From Flectonema sp. DT1601 (Eukaryota > Euglenozoa > Diplonemea > Diplonemida > Diplonemidae), in contig OZ025791.1 of NCBI GenBank assembly GCA_964019425.1, positions 1,092,501 through 1,156,500 of the forward strand: 64,000 nt of DNA, given 5' to 3'. Below the pieces are notes generated by a model. The model saw only the letters and a program-made list of their open reading frames with translations, had not been told where the DNA came from and made no database searches. The position numbers and the translations under genes are program-made. Each line of letters begins with the position of its first letter. The first letter of the stretch is position 1. Below are positions 11,720 to 23,287 of the stretch, in pieces.

Positions 11720-14700
11720 TTAAAATACGAGTGCCAAACAAGCAATGAGCAGTACAGCACTGTATACAAGAGTGCCCGACGCATCACCTCCAAGAACAGG
11801 TGCAATAGTCTGTGTTTGTTATTTAGAGAAATTACATAATACAAACCTATCTAATTCGGAAAAGATAAAACACATACAGGTACAGCAGTAGGTACAGCAG
11901 TTGGTACAGCAGTTGGTGGTGCTCCCGTAGGAACAAGAGTAGAAGGTGCAGCAGTAACGAGTGGGGAACTTCCCTTAATTGAGCTAACACTCTGAGTTCC
12001 CCTAAGATGTGATGCTGCATCTGTTTGCACTGTACGAGAAGTAACAGCTGTAACAATACTATTAGTATTCGATAAGTCAATTGATCCATCACTAGTAGCG
12101 GAATTGAAATTATTCGCAGCCTTGCGTGTTTCATCATCACTACTAGCTTTAAGAACAGCTGAGATTATTATTCCTAAATCAACAGGGGACTGCAGTTGAC
12201 TGAACTGTCTTGCGGTAGTCGGGCTGGTTGGGGAAGTACACTCGACCTTGCCAGCAGAGAGGTACTCAACAGGAATTCCAACTTGTTGAGAGATGTCAAA
12301 CATCGCTGCAGGTACTAACTTCGATGAATCCGACCACTCAGCGCACTTAGTAGTGAGAGATAACTTAACAGTGTGCTCCTGTTGTCCTCTAGGAACTGCA
12401 CAAGGCTGACTACCAGGTACTATCTTAGCTCCGTCAGTTGCAGAAGTTGCAGAGCACACTGTGGCCAGACCTGTGAGACCTGTTCTTAAGTTACCAAGAG
12501 ATTCACTTCCCGTAACCGCTGCAGCAGAAAGTAACGCCGCATGGTATGTGTCTTTACAACATCCGTATTCTTCCATCAGATTACCGAGTATGGTTGCGCA
12601 ATTCGCATCACAAGTACCAGCAGTTCTATAAGTTTCTAAACATTGTGATCCATTTCCCTTGGTAAGCTGCGTGTCTAAGTCACCACAATATTTCGGAGCG
12701 TCTCCAGTGGTGTTTAAGCAAGTGTACGCGATCTTATTTTGAAGTTGTTTTTTTTCAAAGTCTGATGCGTTTTGTGAGTGCTGAGACTTACTTAAGACTG
12801 ACAAGTAACATGGCTTCAACGATGTTTGACATGCAGTAGCTAAAATATATTCACCAGTTACAGTATCAAGTGCTGTATCCAACTTCGCGCAGAATTCAGT
12901 TCCAATCTTTGCACATGTTGTTCTGAATAAGGAATACTTGTCGAGGGCTTGTTCGTAACCAGCAGCAGATGGATCAGCTCTATGTAAGTATGATGATAAT
13001 AATTTATTTCCTTCGTATGAACACCAGTGACATGTCTTTGCCATTGAACTAGCAGACTTTGGTAATTGACAACGCTGATCAACTTCATTAAGTGGAACAG
13101 CACCTGAGTAAAAATTACAACCAACTGCTTCACAGTGTGATCTGCAATCCATCGTACACGTGCCTCCAGTGCAAGCATCACTGCATACTGATTGACAAGT
13201 CTCTTTATTTAAGAGATCATCAGCAACAATGTCTGGGAAGATATGTGGAGCACAGAATTCACCACCCGCTGCTTTCCCATGAATATTTGTTACACCAGTA
13301 GTAGGTGTCTTAAGACATATGGTCTCAATGTAGTAAGCAATAGCCGCATCAGCACCTGTACAAGAGGATAGGTCAGCATTGGATAAAGCATTCAAGCACG
13401 TTGATTTTGAACACACAGAAGTAACAACTCCCATATTAATACGGAAGTTATCCTGTCTAGCAGTTGGTAGTATTCCTGGACAGGCAGCGCTGACAGCTGT
13501 AAACGCCTGAGCGCATCCTCCTTGAGGGTCTGTAGCTATTCCTAATGGTTTGTTTACTTCAGAATTATAACAAAGACCCTTCAAGCTCGCTAATATATTA
13601 CCACCTGCAGCACATGTTCCCTTTAATGCGGTAACATCTGCCTGAGTGTTTAAGTGTTCAACACAAGTTGTACAGAGTGTAGTCGCGTGTGATATTTGTG
13701 TTGTTATGTCTAACGAAAGAAAATCCCTGCTGACGAATGACTCGAGAGCAGTACCACAATTGTTGTTCATAACCTGGTTTTGTATTGGAGTAATACAAGA
13801 TAGATCATCACCCCAAGACTCACAATGCTTAGATCTAGCAGCATCAATTTCAGGGCAGATGGACATGTAGGTGATGGCAGCAAGAGCAACGGGTGCTAAT
13901 TCTCCAGATAACATTGTTGCTAGTTCTGTTTCGATAGCATCGACGCAATTGGTGCAGAATGAGTCCTTTGAAGTTGGTAATCCACTCAAAAGTAAACATG
14001 ATCTCCATAAACCTGTTATACCACTGTCATCAACAACACACATTCCACATGTTCGTGGACAGACTGTCGATATCGTATCACAGTTATGAAGTTTCTCTAC
14101 CGCCTCTGAGCACGTCAACCCGTTGAGTAAGCTCGCAGTATTATCATCTTCGCAATCAGATTGAAGTGGTTTAATCTCAACATGTGATGGGGCTGGTTTT
14201 GGTGATAACACCGACAGCACAGCAGCAACATCATTTATAATTGGTTGAGCACACCCTCCAGAAGTCACACAAAGAGCAGAAAACGCATCTAAATTATCCA
14301 ACACCTGAGGACAGTAATTCTGTGACTGTGTGCCGATGATAGTATCAGTCCATCCAGTTGCCCCAGGCCCACTACGATGCCAGATGAGCATATCAACACA
14401 AAGACAGATATCAGCAACACTATTACTTTCATCATTCAGAAATCTATCGAAGGCTTCACATGAAGTCTTTGTTTCTTGTCCTCTAAAATGCGGTAGTGTC
14501 TCTGACTCAGAAATGTTTTTGAGAGCCGTCGTGTAGCAGTCAACTTTAACTTGTGCAGCAGCCTGAGTCTTCTGGTACTCAGCAGCCAGATAACGCATGT
14601 CGTCAGTAGCGCATAATTCCTTGAGAGCGCTTCCAAGTGTGTTCATCCAGATGCAAGTAGAGTTGTCAATTTCTGACTTTGGTGTGACAAGGAAACAGTC

Positions 14701-17307
14701 ACCACACAAAGTGAGAAATTCATCAAATGGGAAATCGAGTGTCTCGTCTTCAGAAATGACGTACGACGCAACCACTGCGATACTATTACGAGAGGAGGCC
14801 GTGCTACAACGTGGCTGTGATAAAGAATTCATTGCTTCTGAAAGACACTCTGTACTACCATATGGTCGTTTTTCACAAGATGAAATAAAACAGGATAACT
14901 TTTGTGAACATGATCCTTTCGAACTTTCATCGCGACTTGTCTCAAAAGCAACAAATGATTGCGGTGATAAGTCGCACTTCTGTAATTCTCTATATGCGAC
15001 AATGCACTCGAGTGCCATCTCATCACCGCAATCCGCTTCTTGGTAACTCGTGCCTGTGAGACACCCGTAGGACTCCTTTCTGCAGGTTTCACATTCTATG
15101 TTGCACGGATTCTGAAGATTGTAACAATCCTTACAGTCATTATAGCATTGAGCAGGTTCTGGTAATTTACAGTATTCTTGGACTACACATTTCTCTCTAG
15201 TTCTACACGATGAACATGTGGCAGGGCAGTCTAGAACAAGACTGACGCTGCAGTTGCCGCAAGTTTCGATGCAATTCTTTAGAGGTTCTACGGTAGCATT
15301 ACAACTACTTGGGCAATAGCTGAGAGGATTACAGTTGTTGACGCACCAAGCAGAACAGTTCTTACCACAATCGTTGCAATGCTGTTCACAAGTACGTGCA
15401 ACTGAAGAGCCGCATCTTTTTCCGTAACAATCCGCGCAGTCAATGCATTCCTGACAGAATGCATCACGTTCTCCATTCCAATCCCCATTATTATTATCAC
15501 AAGCACCACATCTTGTACAGCTACTGCAGCCATTATCCATGTCAGGATAGCATCTCTCGTATTTTATACAAGAACTACATTCAGGGTCACATGAGTTTGT
15601 TGCTCTGCAATTGTTGCATCGTTCGTAGCAAGTTTGTGCCACGGTAGTAGCACAGAGTTGTTTAGCACATTGAATACAAGCATCGATACTCCATAATTGG
15701 TCTGACGATGTGCATTTAGTGTCGCAGTCTTGTACAATTTTGAAAGTAGGCGATTGGAATCCGTCTTTGGAATCCCCATTGCAGTAGTCGAGAGGCCTGC
15801 AGTTGTCTACACACCAACCAGGGCAGGTGGCTGAGGGATCAGAACATTGAAGGCAATGAGTATCACACGTTTTTGATACCCCAGAAGAACAACGATCAGC
15901 AAAACATGTCATACATTCATCACAAGTAGAACAGTAGGCTCTGCGTTCACCATTCCAATCACCTGATTCAAAATCTAGACAGAAAGCACACTGAGTACAC
16001 CTTTGACAACTATTTTCAAAATCTGGATAACATCTTTCGTACTTCCTGCAGTTTGAACACTTCGTCTCATCACACGACTGAGTGGCTCTACAATCACCAC
16101 ATTCTTCAAAGCATGTTGTTGCTTGAGGTTCAGTGCATGCGATTTTAGCGCAGTTTATGCAAGTTGGGTTCCACCACAAGGAATCGTAATCATTACAATT
16201 ATCTTTACAATTAGTATCAATCTTAAAGTAAGGAGAAGCAAAACCAATCTTCTCCTGACAGTAGTCAACACCTGCTGAGTTGAGACTGCACCACTCGTGG
16301 CAGGCGGAGTTTGCGACGTCACATTCTCTGCAATATTTTTGTGATGCTTTTGCTGCAGCAGTATAGCACTTGTCAACGACACACACACTGCACTCCGAAC
16401 AGTGCTCAGTGCAAAAACCTTCCCTATTACCCTCCCAGGTGTCGTCATTGTTTACAAGACAAGGCTGGCACATTGCACACCTTGCACAACCGTCTTGCAA
16501 CAAGTCCGGGTAGCAGTGAGTGTACTTTTGGCAGTCATTACAAGTTGAATCACATGGAACACTATTAATTGGATCAGTTCCAGGATAGCCGCAGGTAGAG
16601 CACATATCAAAACATCTTTTTGCATCATCCTGAAGACAACGTTGAGCATGACAAACAGCACACCTTGGATTATTAATAGAAGTGATATCACACTTATCGC
16701 AATCACTCTCAAAGAAATCCTTATCTTGAGGAGCTCCTTCGTCAGCTGGAGTTGGATCTTTCGCAGGTAAGCAACGTTGTAATGGATAGCACCACATCTT
16801 ACAGTGATCATCAGTGCAAGAAAAGTCTAAACTGCACGCGCACTGAGTGTTACACATGTTAACAATTAGATTTCCTGCCTCACTTTCACAGGAACCACTA
16901 ACACATGTTCCACAATTATCACAAGGAGCTCCAACACAACCAGTAATTGAATCCATGTATCTTCCTGTACTGTCAAAGCAGTCGTTGCATCCGGCGCAGT
17001 CTTTGCAAGAGCTTCCTGTTGTTACTTCATAGTCGAAAGCTTTACAATATGATAACTCAATACAATTAGAACAGGAACTGTCACAAGTTTCTAGAGCACC
17101 TCCACATCTATCGACTGTACAATGTCCACAAGCATTGAGATCAGCATCTTGACATCTTGATGCTAAACATGACTGGCATGTTCTACAACTTTCACACTCT
17201 GAGTCTCCCATTCTTCCAACACATGACCAACACTCATTGCAGGATTCACACTGACTCTGTACTCCAACAACGAGGGTCACCAATAGCAACGCTAACCTCA
17301 CACTCAT
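11720..17307 (-). CDS. Giant Cys-rich secreted protein, four-module, GPI-tailed
   Basis: This is a paralogue of the gene at 2106-9160, in the same orientation. The two-exon model gives 1839 aa: exon 1 is 17307-11878, the intron is 68 nt (11877-11810, GTATGT...ACAG) and exon 2 is 11809-11720. Residues 1-18 are a signal peptide. After an N-terminal Cys module come three tandem modules starting near 203, 367 and 528, against six in the paralogue. They share the same skeleton, including a KYxxCYPD motif in each. The Cys-poorer C-terminal half matches the paralogue closely, for example EFCAPHIFPD and CCKDTYHAAL, and has a ShKT-like CPRTCGMC. Just before the tail is a VPTA repeat. Exon 2 ends in a hydrophobic run (SAVLLIACLALVF) after GGDASG, which fits a GPI cleavage site. 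The role is inferred to be a surface or wall protein; no enzyme motif is visible. Confidence 0.88.
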
Positions 17308-17696
17308 ATGTATAAACGACTACTTCCTTAACTTTAAGAGCACTGTAGAAGAAGTATATATTTTGACACTAACTTTAGGGTACTTTACATCCGTATAAGA
17401 AGCCAACACATCACCACGCTGTATTCAAGATGAAGGTAATTAAGGTTTTTCACCCCCCTCCCGTTACGTTGATTGAACTAAACGAATGAAAACAAGAGTA
17501 ATAACTAATAAAAACAAAAAAAAAAAAAGGTTAAAATACAGCTACAAGTGTCCATTCTGCTATCGTACTACAACCCATCGGTTTGGATCGCGGTGAGGAT
17601 AGAATTAAATGAAATTTCTATAACACGACATGACACGACCTAAGACAAGCTCAGTGTGTTTAATAGTAAGGCTCATAGATATATATGTCAAGGCCT
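17308..17696. other. Promoter/intergenic stretch
   Basis: No gene is seen. This holds the presumed promoter of the Cys-rich gene to its left and the 3' end of the zinc-ribbon gene to its right. A short C-run and a 12-A tract are the only notable features. Confidence 0.5.
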
Positions 17697-18503
17697 TTAG
17701 ATTGCTTCCACCCCAAATCTATTATTCGTTATCAAAGAGTTCCTTGGAGATGTAATTGCTCGAGGATCTTGGTAGTCAGCTAACCTAACAGGTCTCCTCG
17801 CAGTATTGTCATAAACTAAAACAGAAGCAGCTGCAGTAAGCCTCTGATCTGATTTCTTATTTGGAATGAGATATGGTTCATCAGATAGAATTGATAAAGT
17901 GATAGGTGAAGGGATTAATGATTTTTGTTTACATTCTTCGATAATCATTTGACCAACTGTTCCATTTTTCCTTCTGGGAGACCTGTTTGGGATACTTGGC
18001 ATCTCATTGACTGCAAGAGGAGGCCGAGGAGGAGGAGGAGGAGGAGGAGGAGGAGGTAACTGCAATGGCTCAAAGTCATCAGCGTATATTTGTTTTACCA
18101 CAGACCTATCTCGTGATAAACTAGTTGGTGTTGCTCTAGTGCTACGAGGAGTGTCCAACATTCTCAATCTCGGTGATGTTTTAGGTGAGATGGTTAATGA
18201 TCTGTAAGCAGGTGCCTCAACGTCAAAAACAGGATCAATAATCGGAAGTGGTAAGACATCATTATTCACTCTTTGATGAAGTACATGATTTATGTAAACT
18301 ACTTCTGGATTTCGTTGAGGACTTTTATATTTCAAAACTGATTTCACTGGACTCGAGTACCTACTCTCTGGAGTCCGCCTTGCTGAAGAGTAGGAATTCC
18401 GCTTCCCAGAAGTGGAAAACTCACCTCCACCACACTCTGGACATTTAACAGCGTAGGAAAGTAGACCTGCTTTTCCGCAACGGTAACAGGATTTCTGTCG
18501 CAT
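17697..18503 (-). CDS. Zinc-ribbon, proline-rich protein (unrecognised)
   Basis: A 268-residue protein of unknown role. The N terminus carries a compact zinc ribbon: Cys 6, 9, 21 and 24 (CYRCG...CPECGG). The rest is Ser/Arg/Pro-rich and probably disordered, with a run of ten prolines in the middle and several SPR or TPRS-type motifs that could be phosphorylated. Poly-proline of this kind often binds SH3, WW or profilin domains, but no such partner is indicated here. The start is an ATG immediately before the zinc ribbon. No intron is needed. Its promoter side holds the 12-bp palindrome at 18645-18656. Confidence 0.75.
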   Translation of the reverse strand: MRQKSCYRCGKAGLLSYAVKCPECGGGEFSTSGKRNSYSSARRTPESRYSSPVKSVLKYKSPQRNPEVVYINHVLHQRVNNDVLPLPIIDPVFDVEAPAYRSLTISPKTSPRLRMLDTPRSTRATPTSLSRDRSVVKQIYADDFEPLQLPPPPPPPPPPRPPLAVNEMPSIPNRSPRRKNGTVGQMIIEECKQKSLIPSPITLSILSDEPYLIPNKKSDQRLTAAASVLVYDNTARRPVRLADYQDPRAITSPRNSLITNNRFGVEAI

Positions 18504-19071
18504 TGTTTTTTCCTTTAAAATCTATTATAATAATAAGATAAGAAATCTCAGATCAATAAATCGGTATCCACAAACTCTGTTTTTTGAATTCCTATTAAAA
18601 TAGTTACAATTATTTCACTGACCGACTTAAAGGCAGTTCACTTAGACAACGTTGTCAATGAAGGGAAACTAAAACGACGACCGAAAGAATGCATGCTAGT
18701 AAAAAGCAAACCCTAAAAAGTACAAGATATGATTATTTTTTTTATTTTTTTGTTGTTGTCTGTTACTGTTGGTGTTGCGCATCACCAGGTAGCATTTACT
18801 CCATCTGATGATACAAAAAAGGAGTGCTGACCGAATACAGAGATAGCAGTCGTGTGATAAGTTGTTTTTTTTTTTTTTTTGGCATTCGTCACGATACTCA
18901 CGAGGAGTAGTATCATTTAAAGAACATCAAGGAGGGGAGTCAACCCCATCAGGAAGTTTAATGATCGAAGCAAAAAAAGCACGATAATGAACGAACTCGT
19001 CAGCTCTAACTACCGCGATTATGGCAGCAAAACTGGAACAAATATTCATCAAATTATTAAAAGCTTCTAAC
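18504..19071. other. Intergenic stretch with palindrome and T-tract
   Basis: No gene is seen. The stretch contains the promoter side of the zinc-ribbon gene, an exact 12-bp palindrome and an 18-T tract near 18863. Confidence 0.5.
18645..18656. promoter_or_regulatory. 12-bp perfect palindrome GACAACGTTGTC
   Basis: The palindrome lies about 140-150 bp upstream of the zinc-ribbon gene start. Its dyad symmetry would suit a dimeric transcription factor. Only one copy was noticed, so function is a guess. Confidence 0.3.
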
Positions 19072-20247
19072 CTAACCAGCAATGGTAGGAACACCTGGAG
19101 TATGATAGCACCAACAATAGAAGGTTAATACAACAGGGATTATCCAATACAAAATTTTCAACGGATTCACCAAATTTATATAAAACTGTTTATATTTAGA
19201 AGGGTCATGACGGTATTGGTAATCGCTAAGCATTCCGAAGCGTTGGTGTTTTTCGAGAATATACCAACCACCTGGATCATAGTTGTCGTCACTGTAATCT
19301 GGATACAAATAATAAATAGGCGCTGTTCCATAAACTGCTACATCCATCTGACCACCCTGATTGCTATTAAGAATAGCAGTCTTGCGATAATATTTAACTA
19401 ACGGTTCATTAAAATACTCTGGTACTTCAGCAATAAAAGTAAACGCCAAACTGTTCAAAATAATATCCACGGCGTCAGAGTAACCACAAATGACTGTGCA
19501 ACTGACTGCCGCGACTATAGCGTTAAAAAACCATTGCAATAATGGAAGTATTATCGCCCATCTATTAGCAACGACTTCACCCTTTAAAGGTAGGAAATAT
19601 TCGTTAAAATCTGCGTAAGCGAGTAAGTCAGAGACGCGTTCATGAACCCTGTAGTAGACACAGCAAAGTACCCAAAGAGAGCAAATCATTTGAAGGATAA
19701 CGGTGTATAACGAAGAGCTTTGAAATATATTTTGATAGAAATAACGCTCCAGTTCGAGTCTCCTTATTTTATGTCCCAGCAGTGAGAATATCGGATCATG
19801 GGATGTGCAGTCGGAGTCATCACCAGCGATTTTATGATATTGTGCAAGACTGTCTTTATCTTCACAATCGAATATGAATACATCAGTTTCAACTGTCGGT
19901 GGAAACACCATCGTCAAAGTCCCTAAGGCAAACATCTGAGATACTATAATAAATAAAAGCATTACCCAAAGAAGGCGCATTTGTTTGTTTTTCCAAACCC
20001 AAAAGCTGTACATTCCTTCTGTTGCATTCTTTGCCAGAAGGAAAGCAGTGGCATAGACATCCTGAATGATCTCACCGTCTTCAAAACCATCGTCTGATTC
20101 CTCTTTGATACCAGATACTTTCTGTAACTCATCTTTTAACTTCTCAACATCAGATTTTACTGCTGCGATGTCTGACGCAACAATTCGATGTGCTGCTGGG
20201 TTGGGTGCTGATGGAGGTCGTCGGTTTGCAACAGAATTCCTCAGCAT
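19072..20247 (-). CDS. Multi-pass membrane protein (unrecognised)
   Basis: A 391-residue membrane protein. The ATG at 20247 is preferred over an in-frame TTG two codons upstream. Residues 25-60 are a charged, helical cytosolic segment. Hydrophobic spans are near 92-115, 179-200, 230-255, 258-276 and 365-382, so four or five membrane passes. The segment between the first two has Cys 128 and 147, which could form a luminal disulphide. The fourth span contains LNSLAFTFIAEVPEYF, a style I associate with uncharacterised protist channel-like or multi-pass proteins; this is a weak impression. A CCAAT-type element lies 84-93 bp upstream. No enzyme motif is seen. Confidence 0.8.
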   Translation of the reverse strand: MLRNSVANRRPPSAPNPAAHRIVASDIAAVKSDVEKLKDELQKVSGIKEESDDGFEDGEIIQDVYATAFLLAKNATEGMYSFWVWKNKQMRLLWVMLLFIIVSQMFALGTLTMVFPPTVETDVFIFDCEDKDSLAQYHKIAGDDSDCTSHDPIFSLLGHKIRRLELERYFYQNIFQSSSLYTVILQMICSLWVLCCVYYRVHERVSDLLAYADFNEYFLPLKGEVVANRWAIILPLLQWFFNAIVAAVSCTVICGYSDAVDIILNSLAFTFIAEVPEYFNEPLVKYYRKTAILNSNQGGQMDVAVYGTAPIYYLYPDYSDDNYDPGGWYILEKHQRFGMLSDYQYRHDPSKYKQFYINLVNPLKILYWIIPVVLTFYCWCYHTPGVPTIAG

Positions 20248-21089
20248 ATTCAAACTTGAGTTGCTTTCCTTTCATAAAATATATAAATAACAACAAAAAA
20301 CAAAATATAAAGATCCAACAATGCATTATTTCGATTGGCCTACATCACTGTATCTTCTCAACCTGTTAAAAGAAAAAGGAATGCCTGTTCTTCTTAAGTT
20401 GCATACGTTGCTTAGTTACAAAGCCAAAAAAAAATAAGCTTCTTTTTAAATACAAACAAAGAAAGTTACAAGAAGTTCATTGTCCTTGGGGACTAGTTTC
20501 GTAGGAAAGACAGCTGAAGGAATGAAACTTTTTTTTTTTTTTTTTTTTTCCTTTCTTTTTCCTTTCTTTTTTTTTCTTTTTCTTTCTCCCTCCCCAGGAG
20601 ACCTGTCGTCTTCCTGTAAGAATAAAAAAGGAGAACACGTAAAGAATACAGCGAAGAATAATTCTAAAGTGTTGCTCTGCCAACACAATTTCCACTGCAT
20701 TGGTAGGTTATAACGTCCGATAGATATATAAACAAATAAACAAAATAATCACTACAAGAGCTTCGTCCCAACTTGGGAGAACAATCTCTCACCAGATTGT
20801 TTATTATCTTTTATCTTTTTTTTTTTTCTATTCAATCGATAAGGCAAGTTCACTTCCAGAGATCAGTACATACAACTTCGATATAATAAGGACAAGAAAT
20901 GGGGAAGGGAAACAAAACCCACAATTATTCTCAGTGACTGCTAGCCACCAAGAACCCAACAGGGGAATTGTACATTAATAAGTTTATAAGTGTCATAAGG
21001 ATTGGAGGAAGGGAGGAGAAAGAATGAAGGGATAAAGGTTTCGTGTACATATAAAAAATATTAAACCAGAGATCTAGTAGTCATCGTCT
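20248..21089. other. Intergenic stretch
   Basis: No gene is seen. It holds the CCAAT-type element at 20331-20340 and pyrimidine-rich DNA near 20528-20590. The long open frames here are translations of T-tracts. Confidence 0.5.
20331..20340 (-). promoter_or_regulatory. CCAAT-type element GGCCAATCGA
   Basis: The element reads on the coding strand and lies 84-93 bp upstream of the membrane protein start. Near-identical ten-base elements precede eL34 (23518-23527) and the PH protein (62025-62034). CCAAT boxes are known NF-Y sites at this distance in many eukaryotes. Confidence 0.4.
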
Positions 21090-22499
21090 TTATTGCACAC
21101 CAGCAGCTAAGCTAGGTGATGATGAATACCTGTTAATATTAGAGGCCTGTTGAGATGATGAGTAACGCTGTGGAGATGCCTGCTGTTGGTGTTGATCGAG
21201 GTAATGAATTCCAACAAGAGTTGGTGATTGCATTTGACCACAAGACTGAGAGCTACCAGTTCTCTGTTGTAAGTATTGCTGTTGTTGCTGTTGATTAGTT
21301 GGTGACGACTGCTGAACATATTTTGGGGAAGCTGATCCAGCTCGAGGTGACGACGCAGCAGCTGATGCCACTTCATTCATTATCGCATGAAGTGCTGACC
21401 TAGCCTGATGTAATTTAACTTCAGAATCGTATCCACTACTGGCACCACATACAATAGCTTCTTGCGCCTTAGCTAATTGGTTAGATAATGATTGATTTTC
21501 AGTTACTCTCTCCGTCAGTTGCTTCTGTAAGTCTGTAACTTTATATTTCAATTCGTTTACCTGAACGAGGATGGCAGCTTGTGCTGCTTCGGCCGAGTGC
21601 AGAGATTTGCGAGCCCCGGAATTTCTACTGCTCAGTTGGGTTTTCAAATCACCAATCTGCTGGGTTTTTGTCGTGTTGTCAGATTTCAATTTTGTAATCT
21701 CACGATTCAGTCGAGTTTCTGTTTCCTTGATTCGGGTAGCAAGCTTTGAACGTTCTTCATTAAGAACTCTAATCTTCGCATCGGTGTTTGAGTTCGCCTG
21801 AAGACGTTGAAGGGCTTCAACCTGGTCGCGGGATAACTTCAATTCGCGATCCTTAGCAGCGACTTGTGCTTCAAGTTCAGCAATGCGAGCCTCTGGTGAC
21901 AAGATAGAATCAGGTGCTGTAATAGAGACTGGGCTATCATCTCGTACCGGTAATTCGATTATTTGCTGAATCTGAGAATGTGAAGCCCCCAAAGAATTTG
22001 GAACAACAGAATTATTAGAAACTCTACTCCGAACAGTACTGTCAAGAGCATCAGCTTCAGGTAGTGTTGGGGGAAGACCTGGACTTCTTGGTTCAGACAT
22101 CTTTCTAACACTTAATGCTGACGGGTGTCGACTGATTGCTGGACTATTTCCAGGTGATTTACCACTTTTACTCGATAAGAATGCGTTCCCAATAGTATCC
22201 CTCAACTGCTGTGGTGATGGAGATAGCGGCGACCTGGGAGTAGGAACTCCCTTCGGCCCACTTGAGAATTGCTGCATAGGCGATCCTGGTGAAGACGGTA
22301 TCACCACAGCAGGTGCTTTTCTCATTTCTGTTGGGCTCTTCGGTTGAAAAGGTTTCTTCCATGGATTGGCTGCTTCCTCTTCTCCATTTCCTACGGTAGA
22401 TGGCGGTCCTGCAAACTTCTTAAAAGGGCTGGGCTTCACATCATCATCTTGTTGAAGTTGCTTCTTCCAAGGGTTGGGACGCTCCTCTGCTTCCGACAT
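21090..22499 (-). CDS. Coiled-coil protein with NPWKK motifs
   Basis: A 469-residue protein I do not recognise. The N-terminal 150 residues are Pro/Ser-rich, with NPWKK twice (near residues 8 and 45) and a related SPFKK, so a short linear motif is repeated. Many SP or SPR sites suggest proline-directed phosphorylation. Residues about 200-350 form a long heptad-rich coiled coil (RIAELEAQVAAKDREL and onward). The C-terminal 100 residues are Gln/Ser-rich. This layout is common in cytoskeletal or scaffold proteins. The stop codon lies inside an AATAAA, the usual polyadenylation hexamer; the real signal may be further downstream. Confidence 0.8.
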   Translation of the reverse strand: MSEAEERPNPWKKQLQQDDDVKPSPFKKFAGPPSTVGNGEEEAANPWKKPFQPKSPTEMRKAPAVVIPSSPGSPMQQFSSGPKGVPTPRSPLSPSPQQLRDTIGNAFLSSKSGKSPGNSPAISRHPSALSVRKMSEPRSPGLPPTLPEADALDSTVRSRVSNNSVVPNSLGASHSQIQQIIELPVRDDSPVSITAPDSILSPEARIAELEAQVAAKDRELKLSRDQVEALQRLQANSNTDAKIRVLNEERSKLATRIKETETRLNREITKLKSDNTTKTQQIGDLKTQLSSRNSGARKSLHSAEAAQAAILVQVNELKYKVTDLQKQLTERVTENQSLSNQLAKAQEAIVCGASSGYDSEVKLHQARSALHAIMNEVASAAASSPRAGSASPKYVQQSSPTNQQQQQQYLQQRTGSSQSCGQMQSPTLVGIHYLDQHQQQASPQRYSSSQQASNINRYSSSPSLAAGVQ

Positions 22500-22812
22500 A
22501 TTTGTTCCGCTTTTCTTGTTTTTTCCTCTTTTTTTTCGCTCTCCTTTTGCTCACCTGCGTATGAGGAATTAACTAACTAATAAAACAAATAAACAAGTAA
22601 AAAACAGATGTAGACACAAAAATTAGAGCTGATGACATCACTGATTGATGGATGGTTTGCTGTTAAATTGAATATATGGAAGTTATAAATAAAGGCAACC
22701 GACTACTTACATAGAAGTGATGAAAGACTTTCAAATACTAACTACTCACATCCCGAGACGACACTTTCATATACGAAAGAGGAGACGGGGGAACCAGAGG
22801 AACGTACTACAC
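22500..22812. other. Short intergenic stretch
   Basis: Nothing recognisable is seen between the coiled-coil gene start and the eL34 stop codon. Confidence 0.5.
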
Positions 22813-23287
22813 TTAACGTCTCTTGTTCATAACTCTCTTAACGATCTTCTGTTCTTCGATAAGGAAGGCACGGACAATACGCTCTCTAACCTGGGTTCCG
22901 GTAAGAACTCCTCCGTAGGCACGGTTAACGGTCTTGCGTCTCTTTGGGGCGGCAGCGGCGTCAACAGATCTCAATGCCTAGTTGGTGGTTGGTATTTTTT
23001 ATTCACCCCAGACACAATAAAAAGAAAACAAGAGAACAGGCTTGCATGGTGGTCTCTATTTACTATTGGATTCAATCAAAAGAATAAAATGAAAATGAAA
23101 ACGGGAAAGTACACACCTTGGTTCCGGCAACACGTGCGTGTCCGAGGTATCTTGGGGTTCTTGGTCCCGAAACCTTCTTCTTGGTGTGCTGGATGTGAAG
23201 CTTTCCTCCCGGGATGTGCTTAATCACGAATTTGTTGCTCTTGGTGTTGAACTTGTTGTGACGCTTGTGGGAGAGTCTCTGAACCAT
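22813..23287 (-). CDS. RPL34: Large-subunit ribosomal protein eL34
   Basis: A component of the cytosolic 60S subunit. Two exons, 23287-23117 and 22977-22813, flank a 139-nt intron (GTGTGT...CTAG) and give 111 aa, close to the usual 110-120. Family hallmarks are the start [10 protein letters not shown], the NTKSNK and TPGG-like HIPGGKL stretch, RAYGG, and [14 protein letters not shown]. The upstream ATG in frame (about 23 codons earlier) is rejected because the family begins at MVQR. The protein has no cysteine, although most eL34 proteins carry two CxxC pairs that bind zinc. Codon use in exon 2 is richer in C-ending codons than in neighbouring genes, as expected of a highly expressed gene. 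A CCAAT-type box is about 230 bp upstream. Confidence 0.95.
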
